DNA of 13,401 nucleotides. Origin: Lachnospiraceae bacterium UBA3641 (lineage in GTDB: Bacteria > Bacillota > Clostridia > Lachnospirales > Lachnospiraceae). The stretch covers positions 1 through 13,401 of the forward strand of contig DFKQ01000005.1 of NCBI GenBank assembly GCA_002373875.1, read 5' to 3'. A program made the position numbers and the translations under genes. The notes under the pieces were generated by a model. That model did no database searches. It worked only from the letters and a program-made list of their open reading frames with translations, and was not told the origin of the DNA. Below, piece by piece: positions 7,689 through 12,658 of this stretch (position 1 is the stretch's first letter; every line of letters begins with the position of its first letter).

Positions 7689-8246
7689 CTACCTTCCAAG
7701 TAAGGCGAAGAATTCGTCCCTTAAATCCTTGTCATTTTCGAATTCACCACGGGCGGCCATGGTCACCGTCTTGCTTCCGGGTTTCTTGATACCGCGCATG
7801 GTCATGCACATATGTTCAGCTTCTATCATGACAAGGGCTCCCTTGGGTTTCAGATACTGCATAATCGCATCGGCAATTTCCGCAGTCATACGTTCCTGAA
7901 TCTGGGGCTTCTTACCTATTATGTCCACTGTTCTCGCAAGCTTGCTAAGGCCCACCACCCTGCCGTCAGGTATGTAGGCAACATGAGCCTTACCGTAGAA
8001 AGGGAGCAGGTGGTGCTCACACATGGAATAGAAGGTGATGTCCTTCTCAATGACCATTTCGTTATTGTTCACCGTGAAGGTGGTCTTAAGGCAATCCTCG
8101 GGCGTCTCCGTAAGGCCTGCGAATATCTCCTCATACATGCGGGATATCCGGCCCGGGGTGCCCGCAAGTCCCTCACGCTCTACGTCTTCGCCTATCCCCT
8201 CAAGAATCAGGCGTACTCCCTGTTCGATCTTGTCTTTGTTCATCAT
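7689..8246 (-). CDS. folE: GTP cyclohydrolase I
   Basis: 185 residues, normal for the bacterial type I enzyme. It converts GTP to 7,8-dihydroneopterin triphosphate, the first step of folate synthesis, in the cytoplasm. Zinc ligands C76 and H79 (MCEHHLLPFYGKAHVAYIP) and C147 (EHMCMTMRGI) are present, as are the VVGLSKLAR and PQIQERMTAEIA segments. The first ATG (8244-8246) is only 2 bases after GGAGG, so the second ATG (8241-8243) is the more likely start, still with short spacing. It begins 11 bases after hicB, so it can be co-transcribed with the toxin-antitoxin pair and may depend on the hicA promoter. Confidence 0.96.
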   Translation of the reverse strand: MMNKDKIEQGVRLILEGIGEDVEREGLAGTPGRISRMYEEIFAGLTETPEDCLKTTFTVNNNEMVIEKDITFYSMCEHHLLPFYGKAHVAYIPDGRVVGLSKLARTVDIIGKKPQIQERMTAEIADAIMQYLKPKGALVMIEAEHMCMTMRGIKKPGSKTVTMAARGEFENDKDLRDEFFALLGR

Positions 8247-8257
8247 TCCTCCGTCAT

Positions 8258-8599
8258 TTATCCCTCAAGTATATTCAACTCATCTTCAACTGCTTTTTCT
8301 ATAAATCCATTTAGTGAGATCCCCATGGCTTTTGCTTTTATTGCAGCTCTTTGATGTGTATTGGGTTTCAGCCGTACATTGAATCTTCCGGAATATGGTT
8401 TCTCGGGATCAACTCCATCCTTCTTGCACCATTCCAGATAATCGTCAACAGATGAATGGAATTCGTTAACAAGTTCATCCACTGACGTCCCCTGGAATGT
8501 AATGACTGTTTTTGTATTAATGACCATTCCCGAAAATATGTTGCATTCATCATCATATTCTACTTTACCTATATAACCCTTATATAACATAGTATTCAT
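8258..8599 (-). CDS. hicB: HicB-family antitoxin with ribbon-helix-helix C-terminus
   Basis: 113 residues. The N-terminal part (about 5-60; YKGYIGKVEYDDECNIFSG ... VITFQGTSVDELVNEF) fits the partly degraded RNase H-like HicB fold that blocks HicA. The C-terminus (from about residue 71; GRFNVRLKPNTHQRAAIKA then SLNGFIEKAVEDEL) is an Arc-type ribbon-helix-helix DNA-binding domain, expected to autorepress the operon. Start ATG at 8597-8599 overlaps the hicA stop by 4 bases (ATGA) and has GGAGG 7 bases upstream, so the antitoxin has a strong initiation site and coupled translation. folE follows after 11 bases. Confidence 0.9.
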   Translation of the reverse strand: MNTMLYKGYIGKVEYDDECNIFSGMVINTKTVITFQGTSVDELVNEFHSSVDDYLEWCKKDGVDPEKPYSGRFNVRLKPNTHQRAAIKAKAMGISLNGFIEKAVEDELNILEG

Positions 8600-8850
8600 A
8601 GATACACCTCCGCATTCTCCAGAAACTTACGAACTGCCTTTACAGCGCCTTTATCGGTTACATTTTCAGGATGAGGTCTGTGAAATACTGCTCTCTCACC
8701 GTTCAGCAGTACTCTGACTCTCGAACCATCCCCCTCTGATATCTCTGCTCCAAGTGCAATGAATAATCCCTCAATATCTTTCCAGTCAATATCTGCATGG
8801 ATTGGATTCGAAAATATCTTATTATACGTCTTAATATGTTTGTTGTTCAT
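8596..8850 (-). CDS. hicA: HicA-family mRNA interferase toxin
   Basis: 84 residues. HicA toxins are small double-stranded-RNA-binding-like ribonucleases that bind and cleave mRNA. This one follows the subfamily starting MNNKHIKTYNKIFSNP with WKDIEGLFIALGAEI, then GSRVRVLLNGERAVFHRPHP and KGAVKAVRKFLENA. The usual GSH-type histidine region reads GSRVRV here; the histidines are in FHRPHP, as in other members of this subfamily. Gene order toxin-antitoxin with a 4-base overlap is standard. No ribosome binding site precedes the ATG (8848-8850), and the predicted promoter puts the transcript start at or next to it, so the toxin may be made from a leaderless mRNA. Confidence 0.9.
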   Translation of the reverse strand: MNNKHIKTYNKIFSNPIHADIDWKDIEGLFIALGAEISEGDGSRVRVLLNGERAVFHRPHPENVTDKGAVKAVRKFLENAEVYL

Positions 8851-8856
8851 ATAATT

Positions 8857-8885
8857 ATGGTACTATGTTTTGGTACTACAGTCAA
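8857..8885 (-). promoter_or_regulatory. Predicted hicAB promoter with overlapping direct-repeat operator candidate
   Basis: Minus strand: -35 TTGACT (8880-8885), a 17-base spacer and -10 TACCAT (8857-8862), placing the start within a base or two of the hicA ATG. The -35 lies 2 bases after the folC stop. Two TAGTACC repeats (8872-8878 and 8859-8865), 13 bases apart, flank the spacer and overlap the -10, a plausible site for the HicB ribbon-helix-helix domain. The -10 is only 4 of 6. Confidence 0.55.
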
Positions 8886-8887
8886 TA

Positions 8888-10372
8888 TCAAATCAAATAT
8901 TGGATAATATACTTCAAATATGATAATGAGCCAAAAGCAAGGATACATGGGTGATCGCCTTTGTCTCTGTATTCTGCTGCCAGGGAAATGCTTCGATTAA
9001 CTGCTTTAGCTATAGGGAGCGCTTCAACGTCTTCCACTGTCAGTTTTATACCGTCTTCAAGTCGTTTTGATTCCTCAAGAATGCAGTTTCTTAAATCTTC
9101 CGCTGGCAATGCACGTGAAGAATCAGGTGTCTGTACGGTTATTATATGAGATGCAAGCGGAGCCATGGTCCTGACTACCGCCCTGTAATCCTTATCCCTG
9201 AACATTCCGATAATGAATATAAGCTTATAGCCCGGAAACATTAGTTCAACCGTTTCCTTAAGACGGATCGCTGCATCGGGGTTATGGGCTCCGTCAAGAT
9301 AAAACAGGGGATCATCGCTTATCTTCTGCATCCTGAAGGGTACAATGACTTTGCCGATCACTTCTTCTGCCTTATGCGGGTCATATTTGCCTGCGTGATT
9401 TGGACCATCAAGGATATTAAGGCTGCCAAGAATATCAAGCGCCTCAAGAGCCAGGGCTGCATTGTATGGCTGGTATACACCGGAAGCGGCAAGTTCTATA
9501 TTCTTATGGGTTTTGTAGTCAAATATTGCCGCGTCTTCAGTTGCCGCATCCCCTATTGTTGAATATATTATTGAAGATTCATCTGTATTTGTATAAGTCG
9601 ATAATCTACGGTTTTGCTTCATATGAATATCGCCGGGATTTACCGTATACAAACGGCTTGATTGCCTGTCACACACCTCTTCCATCACCCTGCGGACTGT
9701 ATCCCCGGAATCAAGCATAACAACAGGTACGCCCGGCTTGATTATACCTGCCTTGGTACGCGCTATTTCCTCAAGGTTATTACCGATCATACCAAGATGA
9801 TCCTCACTTATTGAAGTCAGGACTGAAAGTACGGTCGTCGACACGATATTGGTGGCATCGCCGCTCCCGCCAAGACCGGTCTCAAGGACCACAAAGTCAC
9901 ACTGCATATCCTGAAAATAGCAAAACGCTAGTGCCGTCTCAAGTTCAAAGGCCGTGGGCATATCGTCCTTCATTACTCCGGCGCTTCCACTGCTTACCAC
10001 CTCGGAAAGTCTAAAAGACGACTCGTTATTCGCCTGCTCCGATGTACGTCCAAGCAGTACAGAATAAAGCATGGTGACATATGCTGCATAATCCTCCTCA
10101 CTTATCCACGCTCCGTTTATCGTATACTGCTCCCTTACATCTTCAACGGCGGGTGAAGTGTACATTCCCACCCTGTAGCCCATGGCAGTAAGGCACGCAG
10201 AAATAAAGCTGCAGGTCGAACCCTTGCCGTTCGTACCTGCAACATGAATGAACTTAAGGCTGTCCTGCGGGTCACCAAGGAGATGCATGAGTTCACGCAT
10301 CCTTTCAAGCCCCAGCTTTATCTTCTGCCTGCCAAGTCCCGATATGCCATTATACGCCTGTGTATGATCCAT
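8888..10372 (-). CDS. folC: Folylpolyglutamate synthase / dihydrofolate synthase
   Basis: 494 residues, longer than the usual ~420-440. It adds glutamate to dihydropteroate or to folates, using ATP. Mur-ligase-type motifs: P-loop GTNGKGST (46-53), TSPAVEDVREQ (72-82), ETGLGGSGDATN (164-175), TSISEDHLGMIGN (186-198) with EIARTKAGIIKPGVPVV (202-218), and DGAHNPDA (360-367) in the C-terminal domain. An extra Ser/Gly/acid-rich loop around residues 108-138 explains much of the added length. The usual GLGGRLDATN reads GLGGSGDATN, a small departure near the active site. ATG at 10370-10372 has only a weak upstream site. It follows the PH-domain gene by 44 bases. Confidence 0.94.
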   Translation of the reverse strand: MDHTQAYNGISGLGRQKIKLGLERMRELMHLLGDPQDSLKFIHVAGTNGKGSTCSFISACLTAMGYRVGMYTSPAVEDVREQYTINGAWISEEDYAAYVTMLYSVLLGRTSEQANNESSFRLSEVVSSGSAGVMKDDMPTAFELETALAFCYFQDMQCDFVVLETGLGGSGDATNIVSTTVLSVLTSISEDHLGMIGNNLEEIARTKAGIIKPGVPVVMLDSGDTVRRVMEEVCDRQSSRLYTVNPGDIHMKQNRRLSTYTNTDESSIIYSTIGDAATEDAAIFDYKTHKNIELAASGVYQPYNAALALEALDILGSLNILDGPNHAGKYDPHKAEEVIGKVIVPFRMQKISDDPLFYLDGAHNPDAAIRLKETVELMFPGYKLIFIIGMFRDKDYRAVVRTMAPLASHIITVQTPDSSRALPAEDLRNCILEESKRLEDGIKLTVEDVEALPIAKAVNRSISLAAEYRDKGDHPCILAFGSLSYLKYIIQYLI

Positions 10373-10416
10373 TATATCTTAAGTTATCCTGATAGTTTAA
10401 ATTACTGCCTGAAAAT

Positions 10417-10800
10417 TTAGCTGTCCAAATCTGCGTCATCAATATCCGTCATTCCCTGCGTAAGGCTTAATGTATTAAGAGTACGTCTCTTGCGGCGCAT
10501 CTCCTCCGACTGATCGAGCAGATAGTCATTTATCTTCTTGCTGTTCTTGATGTGGATGAGCTTGATCACCTTATCGGTCACATCTCCTGTATAACACAGG
10601 ATCGTTCCCATGCCGAATAACCGCTCGCAAATGGAGCGTTCCAGCTTAATGTCGATGATCTTATATAAATAGCAGGTGTCTTCCGTCGTTCTCAAGAGAC
10701 CCTTATTGATTATGAGCCTGTCCTCATTTACCGTATATTTGGTGAAGGTAAACGGAAGTCCCAAAAACAGCCAGCGTTTTCTCTCTGTGTAAGTTGCCAT
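10417..10800 (-). CDS. Bacterial PH-domain protein (DUF304/bPH2-like)
   Basis: 127 residues with no signal peptide or membrane segment. The strand-rich pattern (FTFTKYTVNEDRLIINKG, CYLYKIIDIKLERSICERLF, GMGTILCYTGD, KVIKLIHIKNSKKINDYL) matches bacterial PH domains, whose members often carry a conserved RxxG(x)GTI stretch like the one here. The C-terminal ~35 residues are charged (SEEMRRKRRTL) and then acidic. Cellular role unknown. ATG at 10798-10800 has a GGGGG site 8 bases upstream. First gene of the minus-strand cluster ahead of folC; the functional link to folate genes is not evident. Confidence 0.75.
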   Translation of the reverse strand: MATYTERKRWLFLGLPFTFTKYTVNEDRLIINKGLLRTTEDTCYLYKIIDIKLERSICERLFGMGTILCYTGDVTDKVIKLIHIKNSKKINDYLLDQSEEMRRKRRTLNTLSLTQGMTDIDDADLDS

Positions 10801-10835
10801 GATATACCCCCTTTTGCAGTAATTTATTCATAATT

Positions 10836-10845
10836 ATTTTAACAC
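10836..10845 (-). promoter_or_regulatory. Candidate extended -10 promoter for the PH-domain/folate cluster
   Basis: On the minus strand TGTTAAAAT forms an extended -10 (TGn plus TAAAAT at 10836-10841), about 35 bases upstream of the PH-domain start. No good -35 is seen 16-18 bases upstream. It would run divergently from the toxin locus promoter at 10878. Confidence 0.4.
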
Positions 10846-10877
10846 ATAATTTCTTTGAAATATACCATAATTAATCA

Positions 10878-10906
10878 TTGTGAATGTTTGTTCGATATGT
10901 TACAAT
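10878..10906 (+). promoter_or_regulatory. Toxin mRNA promoter, copy 1
   Basis: TTGTGA (10878-10883), 17-base spacer, TACAAT (10901-10906; 5 of 6 consensus). The predicted start is the G at 10913, so the mRNA would begin exactly with GGTGCTACC, the strand of the long 5'-3' stem. Confidence 0.7.
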
Positions 10907-11021
10907 GTATATGGTGCTACCTAAACGGTGGCGGTTAGCCCTCTGACACTGTTGAACTTAATTCATCCCGCAATATGGAGGAAATGCTTAGGGGAAATAA
11001 GACGGAAGGGACTGATGCACA

Positions 11022-11108
11022 ATGACTGTTTTAGAGTTCTCTGCATTAATGACACTTGTCTTCATGGCATTTGCCGCAGGATATAAAATCGGTAAAAATG
11101 CAAAGTAA
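11022..11108 (+). CDS. 28-residue hydrophobic peptide, putative type I toxin (holin-like), copy 1
   Basis: Starts MTVLEFSALM and ends GYKIGKNAK. A single hydrophobic helix (about residues 3-20) is followed by a short basic tail, as in small membrane toxins of type I systems; the MTVLE-type start resembles the putative holin-like toxins common in Firmicutes. GGAAGG lies about 11 bases upstream of ATG (11022-11024). The second copy encodes the identical peptide, with the only two base changes being synonymous Lys codons. Expected role: inner-membrane damage when antisense control fails. Toxicity is inferred. Most gene finders would miss it because of its length. Confidence 0.7.
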   Translation: MTVLEFSALMTLVFMAFAAGYKIGKNAK

Positions 11109-11189
11109 CCGCCCGAGCCTGACAAACTTAGCGGTTACTTAACCAAAAATACAGGGCTAAACCGTTGCTGTACGGGTAGCACCTTTTCT
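11094..11189 (-). ncRNA. Predicted antisense RNA (antitoxin), copy 1
   Basis: From the promoter at 11196-11224 an RNA of roughly 95 bases would start near 11189 and read back through the toxin mRNA 3' arm, the stop-codon hairpin and the last codons. The same hairpin (11103-11140) followed by TTTGCATTTTT in the minus-strand reading forms a reasonable terminator ending near 11094. The overlap with the toxin mRNA 3' end is like TxpA/RatA or Fst-type systems. Ends are predicted, not measured. Confidence 0.6.
11103..11140. terminator. Stop-codon hairpin and antisense terminator, copy 1
   Basis: AAGTAACCGC (11103-11112) pairs perfectly with GCGGTTACTT (11131-11140); loop 18 bases. It contains the toxin TAA stop. 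In copy 2 the G-C pair next to the stop is an A-T pair, a compensatory change. The T-rich tail lies on the antisense side. Confidence 0.75.
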
Positions 11190-11195
11190 ATACAT

Positions 11196-11224
11196 ATTAG
11201 ACTACATTTAGTATAAAATGTCAA
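11196..11224 (-). promoter_or_regulatory. Antisense RNA promoter, copy 1
   Basis: Minus strand: perfect TTGACA (11219-11224), 17-base spacer, TCTAAT (11196-11201; 5 of 6). Start predicted near 11189, so the RNA opens with GAAAAGGTGCTACC, which repeats the 5' bases of the toxin mRNA. It is stronger than the sense promoter, as expected for an antitoxin RNA. Confidence 0.75.
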
Positions 11225-11255
11225 ATATTAATTCCGCAAAGCCCGAACACATGTA

Positions 11256-11284
11256 TTGCAAACGTCCGTTCGATATGTTACCAT
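11256..11284 (+). promoter_or_regulatory. Toxin mRNA promoter, copy 2
   Basis: TTGCAA (11256-11261), 17-base spacer, TACCAT (11279-11284). The A-to-C change weakens the -10 compared with copy 1 (TACAAT). Predicted start at G11291, again at GGTGCTACC. Confidence 0.6.
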
Positions 11285-11398
11285 GTATACGGTGCTACCT
11301 AAACGGTGGCGGTTAGCCCTCTGACACTGTTGAACTTAATTCATCCCGCAATATGGAGGAATTGCTTAGGGAAATAAGACGGAAGGGACTGATGCACA

Positions 11399-11485
11399 AT
11401 GACTGTTTTAGAGTTCTCTGCATTAATGACACTTGTCTTCATGGCATTTGCCGCAGGATATAAAATCGGTAAGAATGCAAAATAA
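11399..11485 (+). CDS. 28-residue hydrophobic peptide, putative type I toxin (holin-like), copy 2
   Basis: The protein is identical to that of copy 1. Two base differences (Lys25 AAA to AAG, Lys28 AAG to AAA) are both silent, and the second is also the compensatory change in the hairpin. GGAAGG lies about 11 bases upstream of ATG (11399-11401). pyrB starts about 200 bases downstream. Identity may reflect recent duplication as well as selection, since the number of differences is small. Confidence 0.7.
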   Translation: MTVLEFSALMTLVFMAFAAGYKIGKNAK

Positions 11486-11566
11486 CCGCCCAGCCTCACA
11501 AACTTAGCGGTTATTTTACAAACTATTCAGGGGGCTAAACCGTTGCTGTACGGGTAGCACCTTTCT
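11470..11566 (-). ncRNA. Predicted antisense RNA (antitoxin), copy 2
   Basis: Start predicted near 11566 from the promoter at 11573-11601; it reads through the toxin 3' arm and hairpin. The hairpin tail in this direction is GCGGTTATTTTGCATTCTT, a weaker T-run than in copy 1, so the 3' end is uncertain. Confidence 0.5.
11479..11517. terminator. Stop-codon hairpin, copy 2 (possibly bidirectional terminator)
   Basis: AAAATAACCGC (11479-11489) pairs perfectly over 11 bases with GCGGTTATTTT (11507-11517), loop 17 bases. Because the arms carry A4 and T4 ends, it could stop transcription in both directions. The pair A11482-T11514 replaces G11105-C11138 of copy 1. Confidence 0.7.
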
Positions 11567-11572
11567 AATTAG

Positions 11573-11601
11573 ATTTAAGCATATATATGTGAAAAAGTCA
11601 A
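11573..11601 (-). promoter_or_regulatory. Antisense RNA promoter, copy 2
   Basis: Minus strand: TTGACT (11596-11601), 17-base spacer, TTAAAT (11573-11578). The distance from TTGAC to AAAGGTGCTACC matches copy 1 although the spacer sequence has diverged, which supports function. It is weaker than copy 1. Confidence 0.55.
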
Positions 11602-11683
11602 ATATTCATCTAAATATTGTAGCATCTAAATCAATGATGTGTTAAAGTATCTACTTAGGTAATCAACTTAAGGGAGGATACTT

Positions 11684-12598
11684 ATGAGACATTTAATGAG
11701 TCCTCTGGATTTCTCGGTGGAGGAGCTTGACAGGCTCATGGACATAGCTTCCGATATTGAGAAGAACAGGGATAAATACGCACATATGTGCGATGGCAAG
11801 GTGCTGGCCACATGCTTCTATGAACCAAGTACCAGAACAAGGCTTAGTTTCGAATCTGCAATGCTTCACCTGGGCGGCCGGGTACTGGGATTTGCCTCGG
11901 CTGATTCTTCATCCGCCGCTAAGGGCGAGAGCGTCTCTGACACTATAAGGATCATCTCCTGCTACGCTGATATATGTGCCATGAGACATCCCAAGGAAGG
12001 CGCCCCCATGGTAGCTGCAAGCAAATCAAGGATCCCCGTGATCAACGCAGGCGATGGAGGACACCAGCATCCCACCCAGACACTTACCGACCTGATGACA
12101 ATACGTTCCCTTAAAGGTCAGCTTGGCAACATGACTATCGGTCTCTGTGGTGACCTTAAGTTCGGACGTACGGTCCACTCTCTCATCAATGCACTCAAGC
12201 GATACCCCGGTATCAATTTCATATTTATCTCTCCGGAAGAACTTCGAATACCTGATTACATCAGGATTGATGTTCTTGATCGAAACAATATACCGTATAA
12301 GGAAGTGATCAAGCTCGAGGATGTGATGTCTGAGCTTGATATCCTCTACATGACCAGGGTTCAGAAGGAACGTTTCTTCAACGAGGAAGATTATGTAAGG
12401 TTGAAGGACTTCTACATACTTACCAAGGAGAAGATGGATATGGCCAAAAAAGATATGATGGTTCTCCATCCCCTTCCCCGCGTTAACGAGATATCCGTCG
12501 AGGTGGATGATGATCCCAGGGCTGTGTACTTTAAGCAGGTGCAATATGGAATGTATATAAGGATGGCGCTTATACTTACACTGCTTGAACTGGTTTAG
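11684..12598 (+). CDS. pyrB: Aspartate transcarbamoylase catalytic subunit
   Basis: 304 residues, normal length. It joins carbamoyl phosphate and aspartate, the committed step of pyrimidine synthesis. Carbamoyl-phosphate signature FYEPSTRTRLSFE (45-57) with STRTR at 49-53, the lysine of the SSSAAKGES loop (K80), GDGGHQHPTQTLTDL (123-137) and HPLPR (262-266) are all present. It is the class that binds a regulatory chain, consistent with pyrI 60 bases downstream. ATG at 11684-11686 has GGGAGG 6 bases upstream. Upstream only a weak promoter (TTGTAG near 11617, TAAAGT-like -10) is visible, and no PyrR-type attenuator was recognised. Confidence 0.97.
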   Translation: MRHLMSPLDFSVEELDRLMDIASDIEKNRDKYAHMCDGKVLATCFYEPSTRTRLSFESAMLHLGGRVLGFASADSSSAAKGESVSDTIRIISCYADICAMRHPKEGAPMVAASKSRIPVINAGDGGHQHPTQTLTDLMTIRSLKGQLGNMTIGLCGDLKFGRTVHSLINALKRYPGINFIFISPEELRIPDYIRIDVLDRNNIPYKEVIKLEDVMSELDILYMTRVQKERFFNEEDYVRLKDFYILTKEKMDMAKKDMMVLHPLPRVNEISVEVDDDPRAVYFKQVQYGMYIRMALILTLLELV

Positions 12599-12603
12599 TA
12601 TTC

Positions 12604-12642
12604 GTCATAAGGGCGGACCGCTTGCGGTGGATGCCTTATGAC
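12604..12642 (+). promoter_or_regulatory. Intercistronic hairpin between pyrB and pyrI
   Basis: GTCATAAGG (12604-12612) pairs perfectly with CCTTATGAC (12634-12642), with a second CCG/CGG stem inside. It ends 3 bases before the pyrI ribosome binding site (GGAGG 12646-12650). No T-run follows. It may stabilise the pyrB message or affect pyrI translation and so subunit ratio. Confidence 0.55.
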
Positions 12643-12658
12643 ATAGGAGGTATAAAAA

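Larger units (their letters stand above)
10913..11189 (+). ncRNA. Structured toxin mRNA with 5'-3' end pairing, copy 1
   Basis: About 276 bases from the predicted start to the TTTTC after GGTAGCACC. The ends pair: GGTGCTACC (10913-10921) with GGTAGCACC (11175-11183), and CGGTTAGCCCT (10932-10942) with AGGGCTAAACCG (11153-11164), with an internal loop between. A second pairing competes: GGCGGTTA (10930-10937) is also complementary to TAACCGCC (11106-11113) at the toxin stop codon. This is the design of type I toxin mRNAs held inactive by end-to-end folding. The T-run after the 3' arm suggests termination here, although the local 3' hairpin is weak without the 5' end. Confidence 0.6.
10877..11229 (+). 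repeat. Tandem toxin-locus repeat, copy 1
   Basis: First of two highly similar direct repeats spaced 378 bases apart (start site to start site). It includes the sense promoter, mRNA leader, 28-codon gene, stop-codon hairpin, 3' arm and antisense promoter (ending GTCAAATATT in both copies). The strongest identity runs from the -10 to GGTAGCACC; the spacers of the antisense promoter have diverged. Confidence 0.9.
11291..11566 (+). ncRNA. Structured toxin mRNA with 5'-3' end pairing, copy 2
   Basis: GGTGCTACC (11291-11299) pairs with GGTAGCACC (11553-11561), and CGGTTAGCCC (11310-11319) with GGGCTAAACCG (11532-11542, one bulged U). The alternative pairing GGCGGTTA (11308-11315) to TAACCGCC (11483-11490) is also kept. 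The RNA would end in the CCTTTC run at 11561-11565. Confidence 0.6.
11255..11606 (+). repeat. Tandem toxin-locus repeat, copy 2
   Basis: Second copy of the unit, with the same order of elements. Differences include promoter hexamers, one deleted G and an A-to-T change in the leader, a shorter hairpin loop and diverged antisense promoter spacer. The peptide and the base pairing are kept. Confidence 0.9.

Noticed and set aside
11016..11087. Overlapping frame ATG CAC AAT GAC ... (23 codons, Cys/Arg-rich) in copy 1, with better spacing to GGAAGG than the MTVLE frame
   Set aside because: It has no hydrophobic or otherwise recognisable pattern, and the MTVLE frame matches a known small-toxin type. 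The two copies are identical over this frame, so substitutions cannot decide; I kept MTVLE with moderate confidence.
10913..11189. The tandem repeats as large noncoding RNAs or riboswitches
   Set aside because: I considered ornate large RNAs and riboswitches, but the units are too short for ROOL/GOLLD-type RNAs, have a conserved peptide frame with a stop in the hairpin, and have convergent promoters.
11600..11683. pyrB leader as a PyrR-type or UTP-sensing attenuator
   Set aside because: No terminator/antiterminator pair, PyrR-binding hairpin or leader peptide could be made out in the ~80 bases before pyrB.
12026..12544. 172-codon minus-strand frame opposite pyrB
   Set aside because: It lies wholly opposite conserved PyrB motifs and has no known protein pattern.
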